Assembly (NCBI RefSeq): GCF_902806475.1
Contig: NZ_CADCWS010000014.1
Span: forward strand, 1 to 39,675
From: Candidatus Frankia nodulisporulans
GTDB lineage: Bacteria; Actinomycetota; Actinomycetes; Frankiales; Frankiaceae
Direction of reading: 5' to 3'
DNA length: 39,675 bases
Positions within the stretch are counted from its first letter, which is position 1. The number at the start of each line of letters is the position of its first letter. Under the pieces are notes generated by a model. It searched no databases and was not told the DNA's origin. It saw nothing but the letters and a program-made list of their open reading frames with translations. The translations under genes and the position numbers were made by a program. Positions 9,070 to 17,391 of this stretch are shown here, piece after piece.

Positions 9070-10372
9070 ATGAGCTGTCCGCCCGGGTCACCTTCCACGC
9101 CTGGCCACGCCGTCACCGGCCCACCGGCCGGCGGCCCGGACGGGGACCGTGGTGATGCCGGTGGTCGCACGCCCTCGCGGTACCGGCGCACGCTGGCGAC
9201 CCCGGGCGCGCGCAGGTTCCTGCCCGCCGCCTTCGTCGGACGGCTGCCCCTGGCGATGCACACGATGGGAACGGTGCTGTTCGTCCAGAACCGCACCGGG
9301 TCGTACGCGGTCGGGGGTGGGGTGGCGGCCTGCGGGGCGATCGCCGAGGCGATGTGCGCCCCCGTGATCGGTCGGGCCCTGGACCGGTACGGGCAGGCCC
9401 GCATCCTCGTGCTCGGTGTCTGCGGGCATCTGCTGGGCGTCGCGGCACTGCTGACGGCGGTGTGGTCGGATGCGCCACGCCCGACCTGGTTCGCGGCGGC
9501 GGTGCTGGCGGGAGCCTGCCTGCCGCCGGTGGGCAGCTGCGCCCGAGCCCGGTGGAGCCGATTACTGGCCGGCTCGACGTTGCTACCGACGGCGTTCGCG
9601 CTGGAGGCGGCACTCGACGAACTGGTGTTCATTCTGGGTCCGACCCTGGCGACCGCCCTGGTGGTCATGGTCGCTCCGGCCAGCGCGCTGGTGGTCTCGG
9701 CGTCCCTGCTGGTGGTCGGTGCGCTGAGCCTGGCCATACAGCGCGGCACCGATCCGGGCCCCCACGGGGCGGACACGGCGCGGCAGCGGCGGATCGTGCG
9801 GCTCCCGGCGGTTCGGGCGCTGATGGCGATCACGTTCGCGATCGGCGTCGGCTTCGGCGGGTTCGACGTGTCGATCGTCGCGTTCGCCCGGGAGCAGGAC
9901 CTGGCCGCCTTCGGCGGGCTGCTGCTCGGGCTGTTCGCCGCCGGTTCCGCGGTCTCGGGCCTGGTCAGTGGGGCCCGCGCCCAGGCCCGGCCACCCCGGG
10001 ACCGGTTGCTACGGGCGGTGCGGTTTACTGACGGTCGGTTTCACCCTGCCGCTGGCCGGCGTGACGGTGGCCGCGATGGTGCCCCTGGCGATACTCGCCG
10101 GCGCCACCGCCGCGCCCACCCTGATCAGCGCGAACGCGTTCATGGAACGGCTGGTCGAGGCCCGGTCGCGCACCGAGGGGTTCTCCTGGCTGGTCATGGC
10201 GCTCGCCGGGGGCGTGGCCGTCGGCTCGCCGGTGGCCGGCCAGCTCATCGACAGCGGCGGAGCCCGACTCGGCTTTGTCGTACCCGCGGCCGCCGGCCTG
10301 CTCGCCGGCCTCGCGGCCCTGCTTGGACGACGCAGCCTGCCCACCGTCCAGGCCGCGGCGGCGTCCTCGTAG
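9070..10372 (+). pseudogene. MFS transporter interrupted by a +1 frameshift
   Basis: The first frame (9070 to about 10015) encodes an MFS permease with eight or nine hydrophobic segments, including FLPAAFVGRLPLAMHTMGTV, GRALDRYGQARILVLG and MAITFAIGVGFGGFDVSIVA. The last third continues in the next frame from about 10020, starting GLLTVGFTLPLAG and ending at 10372, with the remaining TM helices. Joining them needs a one-base skip near 10010-10030. The whole product would be about 430 aa, a normal MFS length (sugar or drug efflux type). Without the shift, translation runs on with Arg-rich nonsense into the opposite-strand gene. Either the gene is inactivated or the sequence has one extra base. 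The substrate cannot be told. Confidence 0.8.
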
Positions 10373-10472
10373 GGCCCACGGGGGCCCGCCCTGGAGCCCT
10401 GGGACAAGCCCGTCCGAACGACCGCACACGACGCTGGGCGCGGTCGTCAGAACAGGTCGGGCATCGATCGGT

Positions 10473-11580
10473 TCAGGCCGGGTCGCCCGGCGTGCCGGCA
10501 TCCCCGGCGGGGGTCTCGTCGCTGGAGCCGTCCGCGCCGTTCGCCGCGGCCGGGGCCGTCGCCGCGACCTCGGCCGGCCTGCGCCGACCGAGCAGGCCGC
10601 GCCGCGTCCGGGGCCGGCTCAGGTCGCCATCGCCCCGGCGCTTGCGGCTCTTGCGCCCCGCCGCGCCGGCCGCCGCGTCCACCGCACCGTCGATGTCGGT
10701 GTCGGCCTTGGCCTCGCGGTCAGCGTCGGCCTCGCGGTCAGCTTTGGTGTCAGTGTCGGCTTTGGTGTCAGTGTCGGTGTCGGCAGGGTCGGCCAACACA
10801 CCCTCCGCCGCGGTCGGCGCCGGGGTGTCCGTCTGCGCGTCCGGCTCGGGGACGCTGCCGTCGATGTCGCCGTCGACGGTCTGTGTCACCGTGACGTTCC
10901 CGGGCACGGCGGCCGTGGTGTCCACCGCCGCGGCCTCGGCAGCGTCAGCCTCGGCAGCGTCAGCCTCGGCAGCATCAGCCTCGACGGCGGGAGCCTCGAC
11001 GACCGGGGACTCGACGGATTCGGCCGTGGCCGAGTCGTCGGCCACGGCGGCGGTGTCGGCGGCGGCGGCCGGGGCCTCGACGGACTCCTCAGGTGCCGGC
11101 TCCGGCGCGGTCCGCGGTCTGGCCCTCGGCCGCGTCCGCGGAGGCGGAGACACCGTTGGACTCCGTGTGCACGGTGGCCGCGTCCTGCTCGGTCCGCACG
11201 TCGAGGGCGATTGTCCGCCAGCCCTCCAGGACGTCCGTCACGACGAAACCGGCGGAGGCCAGGCTCTCCCGGTAGCGGACCAGCAGGTCGTAGGACAGCG
11301 CCAGGTCGGGCTCGACGGCACCGGTGTCGGTGACCGCGACGGAGACCCGGTAGGTGGTCACCGCCCCGGGGGTCGCGGGAGTCGCGAGGGTCTCGGTGAG
11401 TGTCCACGCCTGGCCCGCGGTTCCGGCGGCCGGCGTGGTCTGTTCGGTGCCTGCGGCGGCCGTGGTCTGCCGGGCGCCTTCGGCCAGCAGCGTGGCGATC
11501 CTCGCCGCTGTCGGCACGGGCGCGGGGGTGTCTGTCTCGGTCGCTTTGGGCGTCTGGCTGTCGCTCTTACCCCATCGCAC
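10473..11580 (-). pseudogene. Low-complexity Ala/Asp/Thr-rich protein split by a +1 frameshift (unrecognised)
   Basis: I do not recognise this gene. The first frame starts at GTG 11580, with AAAGGA nine bases upstream, and gives 163 aa. Its folded-looking core is about residues 45-145 (VTTYRVSVAVTDTGAVEPDL, then LVRYRESLASAGFVVTDVLEGW), and it stops at 11089. An overlapping minus frame to 10473 (usable from about 11120) continues with a long Ala/Glu/Asp/Thr-rich tail, 15-bp tandem repeats giving AEADAAEADA, a DTDTKADTD stretch and a basic cluster KSRKRR. Natural composition in both parts and a single +1 join near 11095-11120 suggest one protein of about 365 aa. No signal peptide or TM is seen. 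Two separate overlapping genes is the alternative. Confidence 0.55.
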
Positions 11581-12171
11581 GGGCGCACGTCCTTTCGTCA
11601 CACGATCACTGCGCCACCCGCACGACACCCGCCAGTCCGACCCGTCCGCCCCGGGGCGCTGGCACCGGGGCGACCCCGACGCCGGACGCCCCCGGCTGCG
11701 CGCTGGCACCTTCGTGCCGCGCGCGGGACGCGCGCCCGTGACCAGGCAAACCGGACAGTGCCGACACCTGGACAACCCGACCGGCGGCGGCGGGCGACGA
11801 CCAGCATTGTGACGGACGGACCTGACGCGCTCCGCATCGGGGTGTGTTTGGACACAGTAGCGACATAAGCGCGCAAAGTGGACGCGCTCGCCGAAATGAT
11901 GGAGGTGCGCCGACGCGCGGGCTGGTCGCCGCCCCGGCGACCAGTGCCGGCGGCACGGCGACACGCCCCATGACGGGACTCATGGCGTGGCACGTCCGCT
12001 ACTACAGGTCAGGTACTACACAGCACTGTCGCATGAAGATCCAGCTGCCTCGAACGGCGACGCCGCCCCGAGCCCGCCCCAACGCGGGCCAATGCGGGTA
12101 ATATCCTGCTTGCCGAACGTGACCTACAGCGATGTTCTTCCTTACGACGGCAAGGTCGGGCGGAGTCAACG
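11581..12171. other. Gene-free region between the divergent 11580 gene and the response regulator
   Basis: About 590 bases with no convincing gene. TAATAT at 12099-12104 is a good -10 candidate for the response regulator, though no TTGACA is at the right distance. The short palindrome GTGTTTGGACAC near 11848 does not fit the DevR box. Confidence 0.45.
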
Positions 12172-12912
12172 GTGTCAGACGAACTGGCGGGCGGTTCCGC
12201 CGTCGGCGGCGCGGCGACCCCCGCGTCATCCCACAGCGCCAACCAAGCGAGCAGCGCCGACCAACCGAACAGAGCCGACCGGCCCATCCGGGTGTTCCTC
12301 CTGGATGATCACGAGGTGGTCCGACGTGGTCTGCGCGACCTGCTCACCGAGGAGGACGATCTCGAGGTCGTCGGTGAGGCTGGTCAGACCGACCAGGCCG
12401 CCGAGCGGATCCTCGCGTTGGAGCCGCACGTGGCGGTCCTCGACGCACGGCTGGAGGACGGCAGCGGCATCGAGGTCTGCCGGCAGGTTCGTTCGGCGAA
12501 TCCGGGCGTGGCCTGTCTGATCCTGACCTCCTTCGACGACGAGGAGGCCCTGTTCACCGCCATCATGGCGGGCGCGGCCGGGTACATCCTGAAGCAGATC
12601 CGTGGCAATGCCCTGGTCGAAGCGGTGCGCCAGGTCGCGGCCGGCAAGTCGCTGCTCGACCCCGCCGTCACCCCGCGGGTACTGGTGCGGCTGCGGGAGG
12701 GTCCGGCGCAGGACGAACGCCTCGCCGGTCTCACCGATCAGGAGCGGCGCATCCTGCGGCTGATCGCCGAGGGTCTCACCAACCGGCAGATCGCCAGCCG
12801 GATGTACCTGGCCGAGAAGACGGTCAAGAACTACGTCTCCAGCATGCTGGCCAAGCTCGGCCTGGAAAGTCGCACCCAGGCCGCGGTCTTCGCCACCCGG
12901 CTCAACAACTAG
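12172..12912 (+). CDS. NarL/DevR-type response regulator
   Basis: A 246-aa DNA-binding response regulator. A disordered N-terminal tail of ~38 residues is followed by a receiver domain (RVFLLDDHEVVRRGLRDLL) with the phospho-acceptor Asp in VAVLDARL near residue 90, the Thr/Ser position in LILTSFDDE and the Lys in YILKQIRG. The C-terminal LuxR-type HTH (LTDQERRILRLIAEGLTNRQ to TVKNYVSSMLAKLG) binds DNA. Overall it resembles mycobacterial DevR/DosR. Start is GTG 12172 with GGCGGAG upstream at good spacing. The partner is very probably the convergent histidine kinase at 12956-14659, which shares the terminator between them. In mycobacteria this pair responds to low oxygen, NO or CO; that role here is an inference. 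Confidence 0.92.
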   Translation: MSDELAGGSAVGGAATPASSHSANQASSADQPNRADRPIRVFLLDDHEVVRRGLRDLLTEEDDLEVVGEAGQTDQAAERILALEPHVAVLDARLEDGSGIEVCRQVRSANPGVACLILTSFDDEEALFTAIMAGAAGYILKQIRGNALVEAVRQVAAGKSLLDPAVTPRVLVRLREGPAQDERLAGLTDQERRILRLIAEGLTNRQIASRMYLAEKTVKNYVSSMLAKLGLESRTQAAVFATRLNN

Positions 12913-12918
12913 CCCTGC

Positions 12919-12944
12919 TCCGGCGGGTGGCGTTGCCCGCCGGA
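12919..12944. terminator. Hairpin between convergent response regulator and kinase genes
   Basis: TCCGGCGGG (12919-12927) and CCCGCCGGA (12936-12944) form a perfect 9-bp stem with an 8-base loop in the 43-base gap between the two stop codons. It can serve both strands. There is no T-run, as is common in actinobacteria. Confidence 0.65.
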
Positions 12945-12955
12945 CGATCCGCCCG

Positions 12956-14659
12956 CTACCGCAGGGGAAGGCCGTCCGGCGGGGTGAACACCCACAGCGC
13001 CTCGGGCGGCGTGATCAACGGGACCTGCCAGCTCACGGTCGTGCCGATGCCGTTCTCCCCCGGTCCGAACGCCATCCGTCCGCCCAGGTCCACCGCGCGC
13101 CGGCGCAGGTTCGTCAGCCCGCTGCTGCGCGACGCCCCGCCCGGGCCACAGCCGTCGTCGCGCACCTCCACCAGGACGTCCACCCCGGTGACCCGGAGCA
13201 GGACGTCGATGCGGGTGGCGCGGGCATGGCGGGCGATGTTGGACAGCGCCTCCCGCAGCGCGGCGAGCATGTGCGGACGGATCGTCGGGGGGACCCGTCG
13301 GTCGATCGGGCCGTCCACCCGGATCTGCGGGATGATCCCCAGGGCGTGTTCGGTCTGGGCGAGGATCGCGCGGATCTCCGCGGCCAGGTCCGCGCCGTCG
13401 GAGTCCGCCGAGGTCAGCGAGAAGATCGTCTGGCGGATGTCGGCGATCGTGTGGTCAAGTTCGTCGGCGGCGCTGTGCAGCCGGGTGGCGATCGGGCCGC
13501 CGGCCATCCGGGCCATGCCCTGTAGTTGCAGGCCGGTGGCGAACAGCCGTTGGATCACGACGTCGTGCAGGTCGCGGGCGATCCGGTCGCGTTCCTCGAA
13601 CACGGCGAGCCGCTCCCGGTCGCGGTGGATACGTCCGAACTCCAGGGACAGCGCCGCCTGCCCGGCGAACGCCACGGCCATCTCCAGGTCCAGCCCGCTG
13701 AACGGCACCGACACCCCCTCGGTGCCCAGCACCAGCACACCCAGCGCCCGGCCACCCGCCATCAGCGGCACCACCATGCCCAGCTCCGCCGGCGGATCGG
13801 GCAGCTCAGCCCCGAACAGCGGGGACGCCCCCGGCCCGACCAGCGCCGCCCGTCCGGTGCGCATCGCGTCGAGCAGGCGGTCGTTGCGGTGCAGGGCCCG
13901 CCGGCGCAGCCGATCCTCCCCCGCGCCGTCCGCCACCTCGACGATCAGCGTCCCCTCCTCGTTGCCGGGGACGAGGATCGCGGCCAGCCCGGCGGCCGTC
14001 ACCTGCCGGGCGCGCCGAGCCACCAGGGCCAGCGCCTCCAGCGGATCGGCGACCGACAGCAGCGCCGTGGTGATCTCGGCGCTGGCGTGCAGCCAGGCCT
14101 GCCTGCGCCGGGCCGTCTCGTACAGCCGGGCGTTCTCGATGGCGAAGCCGACCGCCGCGGCCAGCGCGCAGGCCAGGCTCTCGTCCTCGCGGGTGAACTC
14201 GCCCCCGTCGCGCTTCGCGCCGAGGAACAGGGTGCCGAAGGCCTCCCCCCGCACCATGATCGGGACGTTCAGGAAGGTGTCGAACCGGGGATGGCCGGGC
14301 GGGAATCCCACGGCGGCCGGATGGCGCGCGACGTTGGCCACCCGCAGCGGACGCGGATCGCGCAGGCTCTCGCCGATCAGGCCCCGCCCGAGCGGCAGCC
14401 GACCGATCCGCTCGAGCACCGCGTCACCGAACCCGACATGGAACAGCTCGGTGATCTCCCCCGCCTCACCGATGACCCCCAGCGCACCGTAGGCCGCGTC
14501 GACCAGATCCGCCGCGGCCTCGGCGATCCGGCGCAGGGTGACCGGCAGGCTCAGTTCCTGGGCCACCCCGACGACGGCGTCCAACAGGCCCTGCATCCGC
14601 GACTGCACGGCCACGACATCGTCGATCTGCGCGGACAACCGGTCGTGCGGGTCGTCCAT
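12956..14659 (-). CDS. GAF-GAF sensor histidine kinase, DevS/DosT-like
   Basis: A 567-aa soluble kinase. GAF 1 (about residues 30-175, ending FGTLFLGAKRDGGEF) and GAF 2 (about 205-345) sense the signal. A HisKA_3 dimerisation domain carries the phospho-acceptor His near residue 364 in ERDRIARDLHDVVIQRLF, and the HATPase domain shows EALSNIARHA (N box), VRDDGCGPGG (G1) and GLTNLRRRAVDLGG. The first GAF resembles the heme-binding GAF-A of DevS around PPGHPRFDTFLNVPIMV, where a histidine is present; whether it binds heme cannot be settled by eye. Start ATG 14659. No TM segments. Probably phosphorylates the convergent response regulator. Confidence 0.92.
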   Translation of the reverse strand: MDDPHDRLSAQIDDVVAVQSRMQGLLDAVVGVAQELSLPVTLRRIAEAAADLVDAAYGALGVIGEAGEITELFHVGFGDAVLERIGRLPLGRGLIGESLRDPRPLRVANVARHPAAVGFPPGHPRFDTFLNVPIMVRGEAFGTLFLGAKRDGGEFTREDESLACALAAAVGFAIENARLYETARRRQAWLHASAEITTALLSVADPLEALALVARRARQVTAAGLAAILVPGNEEGTLIVEVADGAGEDRLRRRALHRNDRLLDAMRTGRAALVGPGASPLFGAELPDPPAELGMVVPLMAGGRALGVLVLGTEGVSVPFSGLDLEMAVAFAGQAALSLEFGRIHRDRERLAVFEERDRIARDLHDVVIQRLFATGLQLQGMARMAGGPIATRLHSAADELDHTIADIRQTIFSLTSADSDGADLAAEIRAILAQTEHALGIIPQIRVDGPIDRRVPPTIRPHMLAALREALSNIARHARATRIDVLLRVTGVDVLVEVRDDGCGPGGASRSSGLTNLRRRAVDLGGRMAFGPGENGIGTTVSWQVPLITPPEALWVFTPPDGLPLR

Positions 14660-14880
14660 CCTGGCCGTTTCCTCTCGCCCGCCCGCCGAAGCGGCGCACC
14701 ACCGCGGCCCGAGGGACGGCGGCCGCCGAGGCGGATCATTCTGTCTCGGAGGATATCGACCGGGATCACCCAGGGGAACACCCTCGTGTCACCCCGCATT
14801 GTCCAGCCGACCCAGGCCGTGGGGGTCGGCACACCCCGCGCCGAGGCCGCGCGAAGGTACCGTCCGCTGCCGCGTCGTCG

Positions 14881-14886
14881 TACACT
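14881..14886 (+). promoter_or_regulatory. -10 element of a leaderless promoter for the sulfur leader peptide
   Basis: TACACT (TAnnnT type) ends six bases before the ATG at 14893, so transcription probably starts at or next to the start codon. No TTGACA-like -35 is visible. Confidence 0.5.
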
Positions 14887-14892
14887 GTGCGC

Positions 14893-14979
14893 ATGGCAGC
14901 GACGCGCCTCTTTCTGCACCGCGATCGCGTGACTGACCTTGGCCGGGCCGTCAGCGCGGCCTGTACCGGGCGGGGTTGA
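14893..14979 (+). CDS. Putative leader peptide, 28 aa, of the cysteine dioxygenase operon
   Basis: The short frame encodes MAATRLFLHRDRV, then TDLGRAVSAACTGRG. It fits the pattern of the many short actinobacterial leader peptides found before sulfur-metabolism genes, with an Arg/His-rich centre, a V-x-D-L-x-R core and a closing S-A-x-C (here SAAC). The cysteine codon is TGT at 14962-14964, rare in such GC-rich DNA. There is no Shine-Dalgarno, and a -10 box lies directly upstream, so it is read as leaderless. It precedes by 350 bases an operon for cysteine dioxygenase and rhodanese. Translation stalling at the Cys codon could report cysteine supply; that mechanism is inferred. Confidence 0.65.
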   Translation: MAATRLFLHRDRVTDLGRAVSAACTGRG

Positions 14980-15329
14980 GCCACCGCCCTGCACCCTCTG
15001 TCGGTGCCGGCCGCACGGTGATCGTGCCGGCCGAACCGCCACGTAGGTCCAGCCCAGGCGGGCCCCCCGTTTCTCGGTTCCCTCAGCCCTGACCCAGGCT
15101 GGCCATGGCCTCGCGTGGTAGAGCGTCCCCGGCCGTGATCCCCCCGCCTCCGCGCAGGGCATCCGTCCGGGCCCGCGCCGCCCTCAGCGGTGGTCGCCTG
15201 ACCTCACCCGGACGACCGGCACCCCGGCGCGCCCTGCCTTTCACGGCCGCCGCGCGGTCAACCCGCGGACACCTGACCGCCTCATGATCGACGGCCTGGG
15301 CATACCGCTGTCCGCCCTCTGGAGATTCC
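14980..15329. other. Untranslated leader between the leader peptide and cysteine dioxygenase
   Basis: A 350-base stretch with no convincing gene on either strand. It is very GC-rich and can form several local hairpins, but I see no single decisive attenuator stem. The bases before the GTG at 15330 include TGGAG, a usable Shine-Dalgarno. Confidence 0.45.
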
Positions 15330-16028
15330 GTGCCTCTGCTGCATCCGGCTCTGTTGACCCACCCCGCCCATCCCGGCCATCCGGCTCCGCCTGTCCCGTC
15401 GGTGGTGTCCGGCGAGCTGGCCGGGTTGGCGCCGTTCGCCCCGTCGGCGGCGTTCGCCCGGCAGGCACCGCTGGTGCCCTGGCAGTGCCTCAGTGACGAG
15501 CCCGGCCGGGTCGACCTGGCGACGTTGCGGGAGCTGACCGTCGCGTTGGCCGGCGCCCCGCAGGTGTGGCGGCCGATCGTGCGCCACCATCCCGAGCGGC
15601 GCTGGTACACCCGACTGTTGCTGTCCGCGACCGTGGAGGTGTGGCTGATCGGCTGGTACCCGGGGCAGCAGACCGAGATCCACGATCACGGCGGGGCGCT
15701 CGGCGCGCTGACGGTGACCGAGGGTGTGCTGGAGGAGGACCGCTTCGACAGCTCCTGGTCGCTCACCGACCGCCGGACGCACGCACCCGGCGACAGCCCC
15801 GCCTTCGACATCTCGCATGTGCATCGCGTCGCGAACCGCGGCACCGCGCTCGCCACGACGATCCACGCCTACTCACCACCCGAAGTTCCCCTGCGTTACA
15901 GCCCCGCAGACAGCGCCACCGACAGCACCGCTGCCACCACGGCGCGGGTCCCGGTCGACACCGCAGCCGGGATCCCCCGACCGCTGGCGCCCGCCGGCGA
16001 CCTGCTGGCCGCAACGCCGCGACGATGA
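15330..16028 (+). CDS. Cysteine dioxygenase family protein
   Basis: A cupin iron enzyme that oxidises cysteine thiol to cysteine sulfinate. The 232-aa product shows the cupin motif 1 HxH pair at residues 118 and 120 (TEIHDHGGALGALTVTEG) and the second-motif His in ISHVHRVANRG near residue 163-165, followed by IHAYSPP. These supply the three-His iron site of type I CDO. The first ~45 residues are Pro/His-rich and outside the usual fold, and the last ~40 are disordered. Start GTG 15330 with TGGAG upstream. The stop overlaps the next start (ATGA at 16025-16028), so the rhodanese is translationally coupled. A relative acting on mercaptopropionate cannot be excluded. Confidence 0.9.
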   Translation: MPLLHPALLTHPAHPGHPAPPVPSVVSGELAGLAPFAPSAAFARQAPLVPWQCLSDEPGRVDLATLRELTVALAGAPQVWRPIVRHHPERRWYTRLLLSATVEVWLIGWYPGQQTEIHDHGGALGALTVTEGVLEEDRFDSSWSLTDRRTHAPGDSPAFDISHVHRVANRGTALATTIHAYSPPEVPLRYSPADSATDSTAATTARVPVDTAAGIPRPLAPAGDLLAATPRR

Positions 16029-16462
16029 GCGACCCGGCCAGCGCCGATCGGACGCCCACGGGCGGCAGCCGCATCGACGCGATGCTCGCCGCGGCCCGGG
16101 CCCGGCTACGCCGACTGGAACCGTCGGCGGCCGCCGACGCGCTGGCCACCGACGATCTCAGTGTGCTGGTGGACATCCGGCCGGCCGCGCAACGGGCCGC
16201 CGAGGGCGAGATCCCGGACGCGCTCGTCGTGGAACGCAACGTGCTCGAGTGGCGGTTCGACCCGACCAGCGACGCCCGGTTGCCGATCGCGACCAGTGAC
16301 GATCTTCAGGTGATCGTGATCTGCTCGGAGGGTTACACCTCGAGTCTCGCCGCCGACGCGCTGCGTCAGCTCGGCCTGCGCCGCGCCACCGATGTGGTGG
16401 GCGGCTACCAGGCGTGGGCGGCCGCTGGCCTGCCCGTGCGCCCCGGCACCGCCGCGCGCTGA
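16025..16462 (+). CDS. Rhodanese-like sulfurtransferase, coupled to cysteine dioxygenase
   Basis: The 145-aa product is a single rhodanese domain. It contains LVDIRPAAQRAAEGEIPDAL (CH2A-like start), the active-site loop VICSEGYTSSLAADALRQLG with the nucleophilic Cys near residue 102, and VVGGYQAWAAAGLPV at the end. It carries a persulfide and moves sulfane sulfur to an acceptor. The ATG at 16025 overlaps the dioxygenase stop by four bases. Together the pair point to oxidative disposal of cysteine and sulfide. The gene ends in the first copy of a 21-bp tandem repeat. Confidence 0.92.
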   Translation: MSDPASADRTPTGGSRIDAMLAAARARLRRLEPSAAADALATDDLSVLVDIRPAAQRAAEGEIPDALVVERNVLEWRFDPTSDARLPIATSDDLQVIVICSEGYTSSLAADALRQLGLRRATDVVGGYQAWAAAGLPVRPGTAAR

Positions 16463-16499
16463 TCGGGCCGCCCGAACCGCTGATCGGGCTGCCCGAACC
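16458..16499. repeat. 21-bp tandem duplication spanning the rhodanese stop
   Basis: Two adjacent 21-bp copies starting GCTGATCGGG differ at one base. The first contains the TGA of the rhodanese gene. Each copy holds a CGGG/CCCG mini-hairpin, so the pair could weakly terminate transcription. Confidence 0.8.
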
Positions 16500-17096
16500 C
16501 AGGTAGGCCCAGGGCTCCCGCCTGCCCCGACGCAGATGATCATGAGCCCGGGCGGCTGGCTCACGCCCGCCCGGCGACACCTCCCGGACGCGGTGCGTGG
16601 CGGCTCCTGCGCGGCCGGCCCTCGATCCGGCGCCTGCGCGCTACCCCGAACGGGGCTTCCCGCGCTTGCTCCAGCAAAGGCATTAAATGTAATGCTCAAC
16701 ACATTTTTGGGGCGATAGCCGCCCCAGTGGGCCCCGTTGACCGAACTTCGCGGACTCGACATCTGTTCGTCATCGGGCCGTACGCCAGCTGGAACCACGA
16801 TCGTAGACCCCCGGACGGGGGTCCACCCGCCCACTGTCCGCCACCCGACAGCGATCTTGAAGTGGCTCGTTCTCGCTGCCCAACAGCAGTTCCGCCCGCC
16901 AGCGAGACCGCCATGATGATCTCACGCCAGGCCCGCCGGCGTGCATCTTCATGATCATTATGCTCGCCTCGGACGGCGCGACAATCGCTCGCGCGATCAT
17001 CCAACGGCTCTCTCGAACGACCGTCGACCGTCCCGGACGTTCGCGTTCCGGAACCCTTGCTATCCGGTCGAGAGGCGTCTACGTTCCTCGGTTAAC
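16500..17096. other. Gene-free region upstream of the whiB leader element
   Basis: No protein-coding frame is convincing. An AT-rich patch at about 16679-16708 is unusual for this genome and looks like promoter DNA; it includes CATTAAATGTAATG, a small palindrome. A 7-bp stem TGGGGCG/CGCCCCA sits at 16708-16726, and an imperfect palindrome around ACGCC/GGCGT lies near 16923-16943. whiB transcription probably begins somewhere here. Confidence 0.45.
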
Positions 17097-17199
17097 GAGG
17101 CGAGACGGAATCGTTTCCAGGCGGAGCCACACCCCCGGTTCACCGGTACGGGCGGCCCCACTGGAACCGAACCTGTGGCTCCGCGGTGCATCTCGCCTC
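17097..17199 (+). promoter_or_regulatory. Large nested hairpin element upstream of whiB (candidate structured RNA leader)
   Basis: Outer stem: GAGGCGAGA (17097-17105) with TCTCGCCTC (17191-17199), nine perfect pairs. Inside it are a small hairpin GGAA-TCGT-TTCC (17107-17118) and a long one: GCGGAGCCACA (17121-17131) with TGTGGCTCCGC (17174-17184), eleven perfect pairs, then GGTTC (17137-17141) with GAACC (17164-17168). Together this makes a three-way-junction shape of 103 nt, ending about 97 nt before the uORF and 189 nt before whiB. I match it to no riboswitch class. It could instead be an inserted palindromic repeat. Confidence 0.6.
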
Positions 17200-17295
17200 A
17201 CCAAGGTTGACCTGCCTGTCTGGAGTGTCGCGCAACGCCGGATGTGGTGGTCTGCAAAGCATGTGTCCGCCTTTGCAACGTCAGCAGGAGTCGGT

Positions 17296-17391
17296 ATGCC
17301 CAGTCAGCTCAGCGTGCTTCCCGCACGCATCGTCACCGCACTTAGCATCCACTCGACCGCGTGTCTTCTGCGCTGTGGTGGCGCGCGATGA
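17296..17391 (+). CDS. 31-aa upstream ORF overlapping the whiB start
   Basis: The ATG at 17296 follows AGGAG (17286-17290) with five bases of spacing, the clearest ribosome binding site in this region. The frame encodes MPSQLSVLPARIVTALSIHS and ends with a short Cys-containing tail. Its TGA at 17389-17391 overlaps the whiB ATG at 17388 (ATGA), while whiB has only a weak site of its own. Translation of whiB is thus probably coupled to this ORF. The peptide sequence itself matches nothing I know. Confidence 0.6.
   Translation: MPSQLSVLPARIVTALSIHSTACLLRCGGAR

Noticed and set aside
11844-11866. DevR box near GTGTTTGGACAC
   Set aside because: It lacks the GGGACTWWAGTCCC core.
12927-14492. Plus-strand 521-aa open frame opposite the histidine kinase
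   Set aside because: Ser/Arg-rich antisense shadow with no motifs.
16708-16726. Rho-independent terminator at TGGGGCG/CGCCCCA
   Set aside because: The T-run is on the 5' side of the stem for the plus strand, and no T-run follows on the minus strand.
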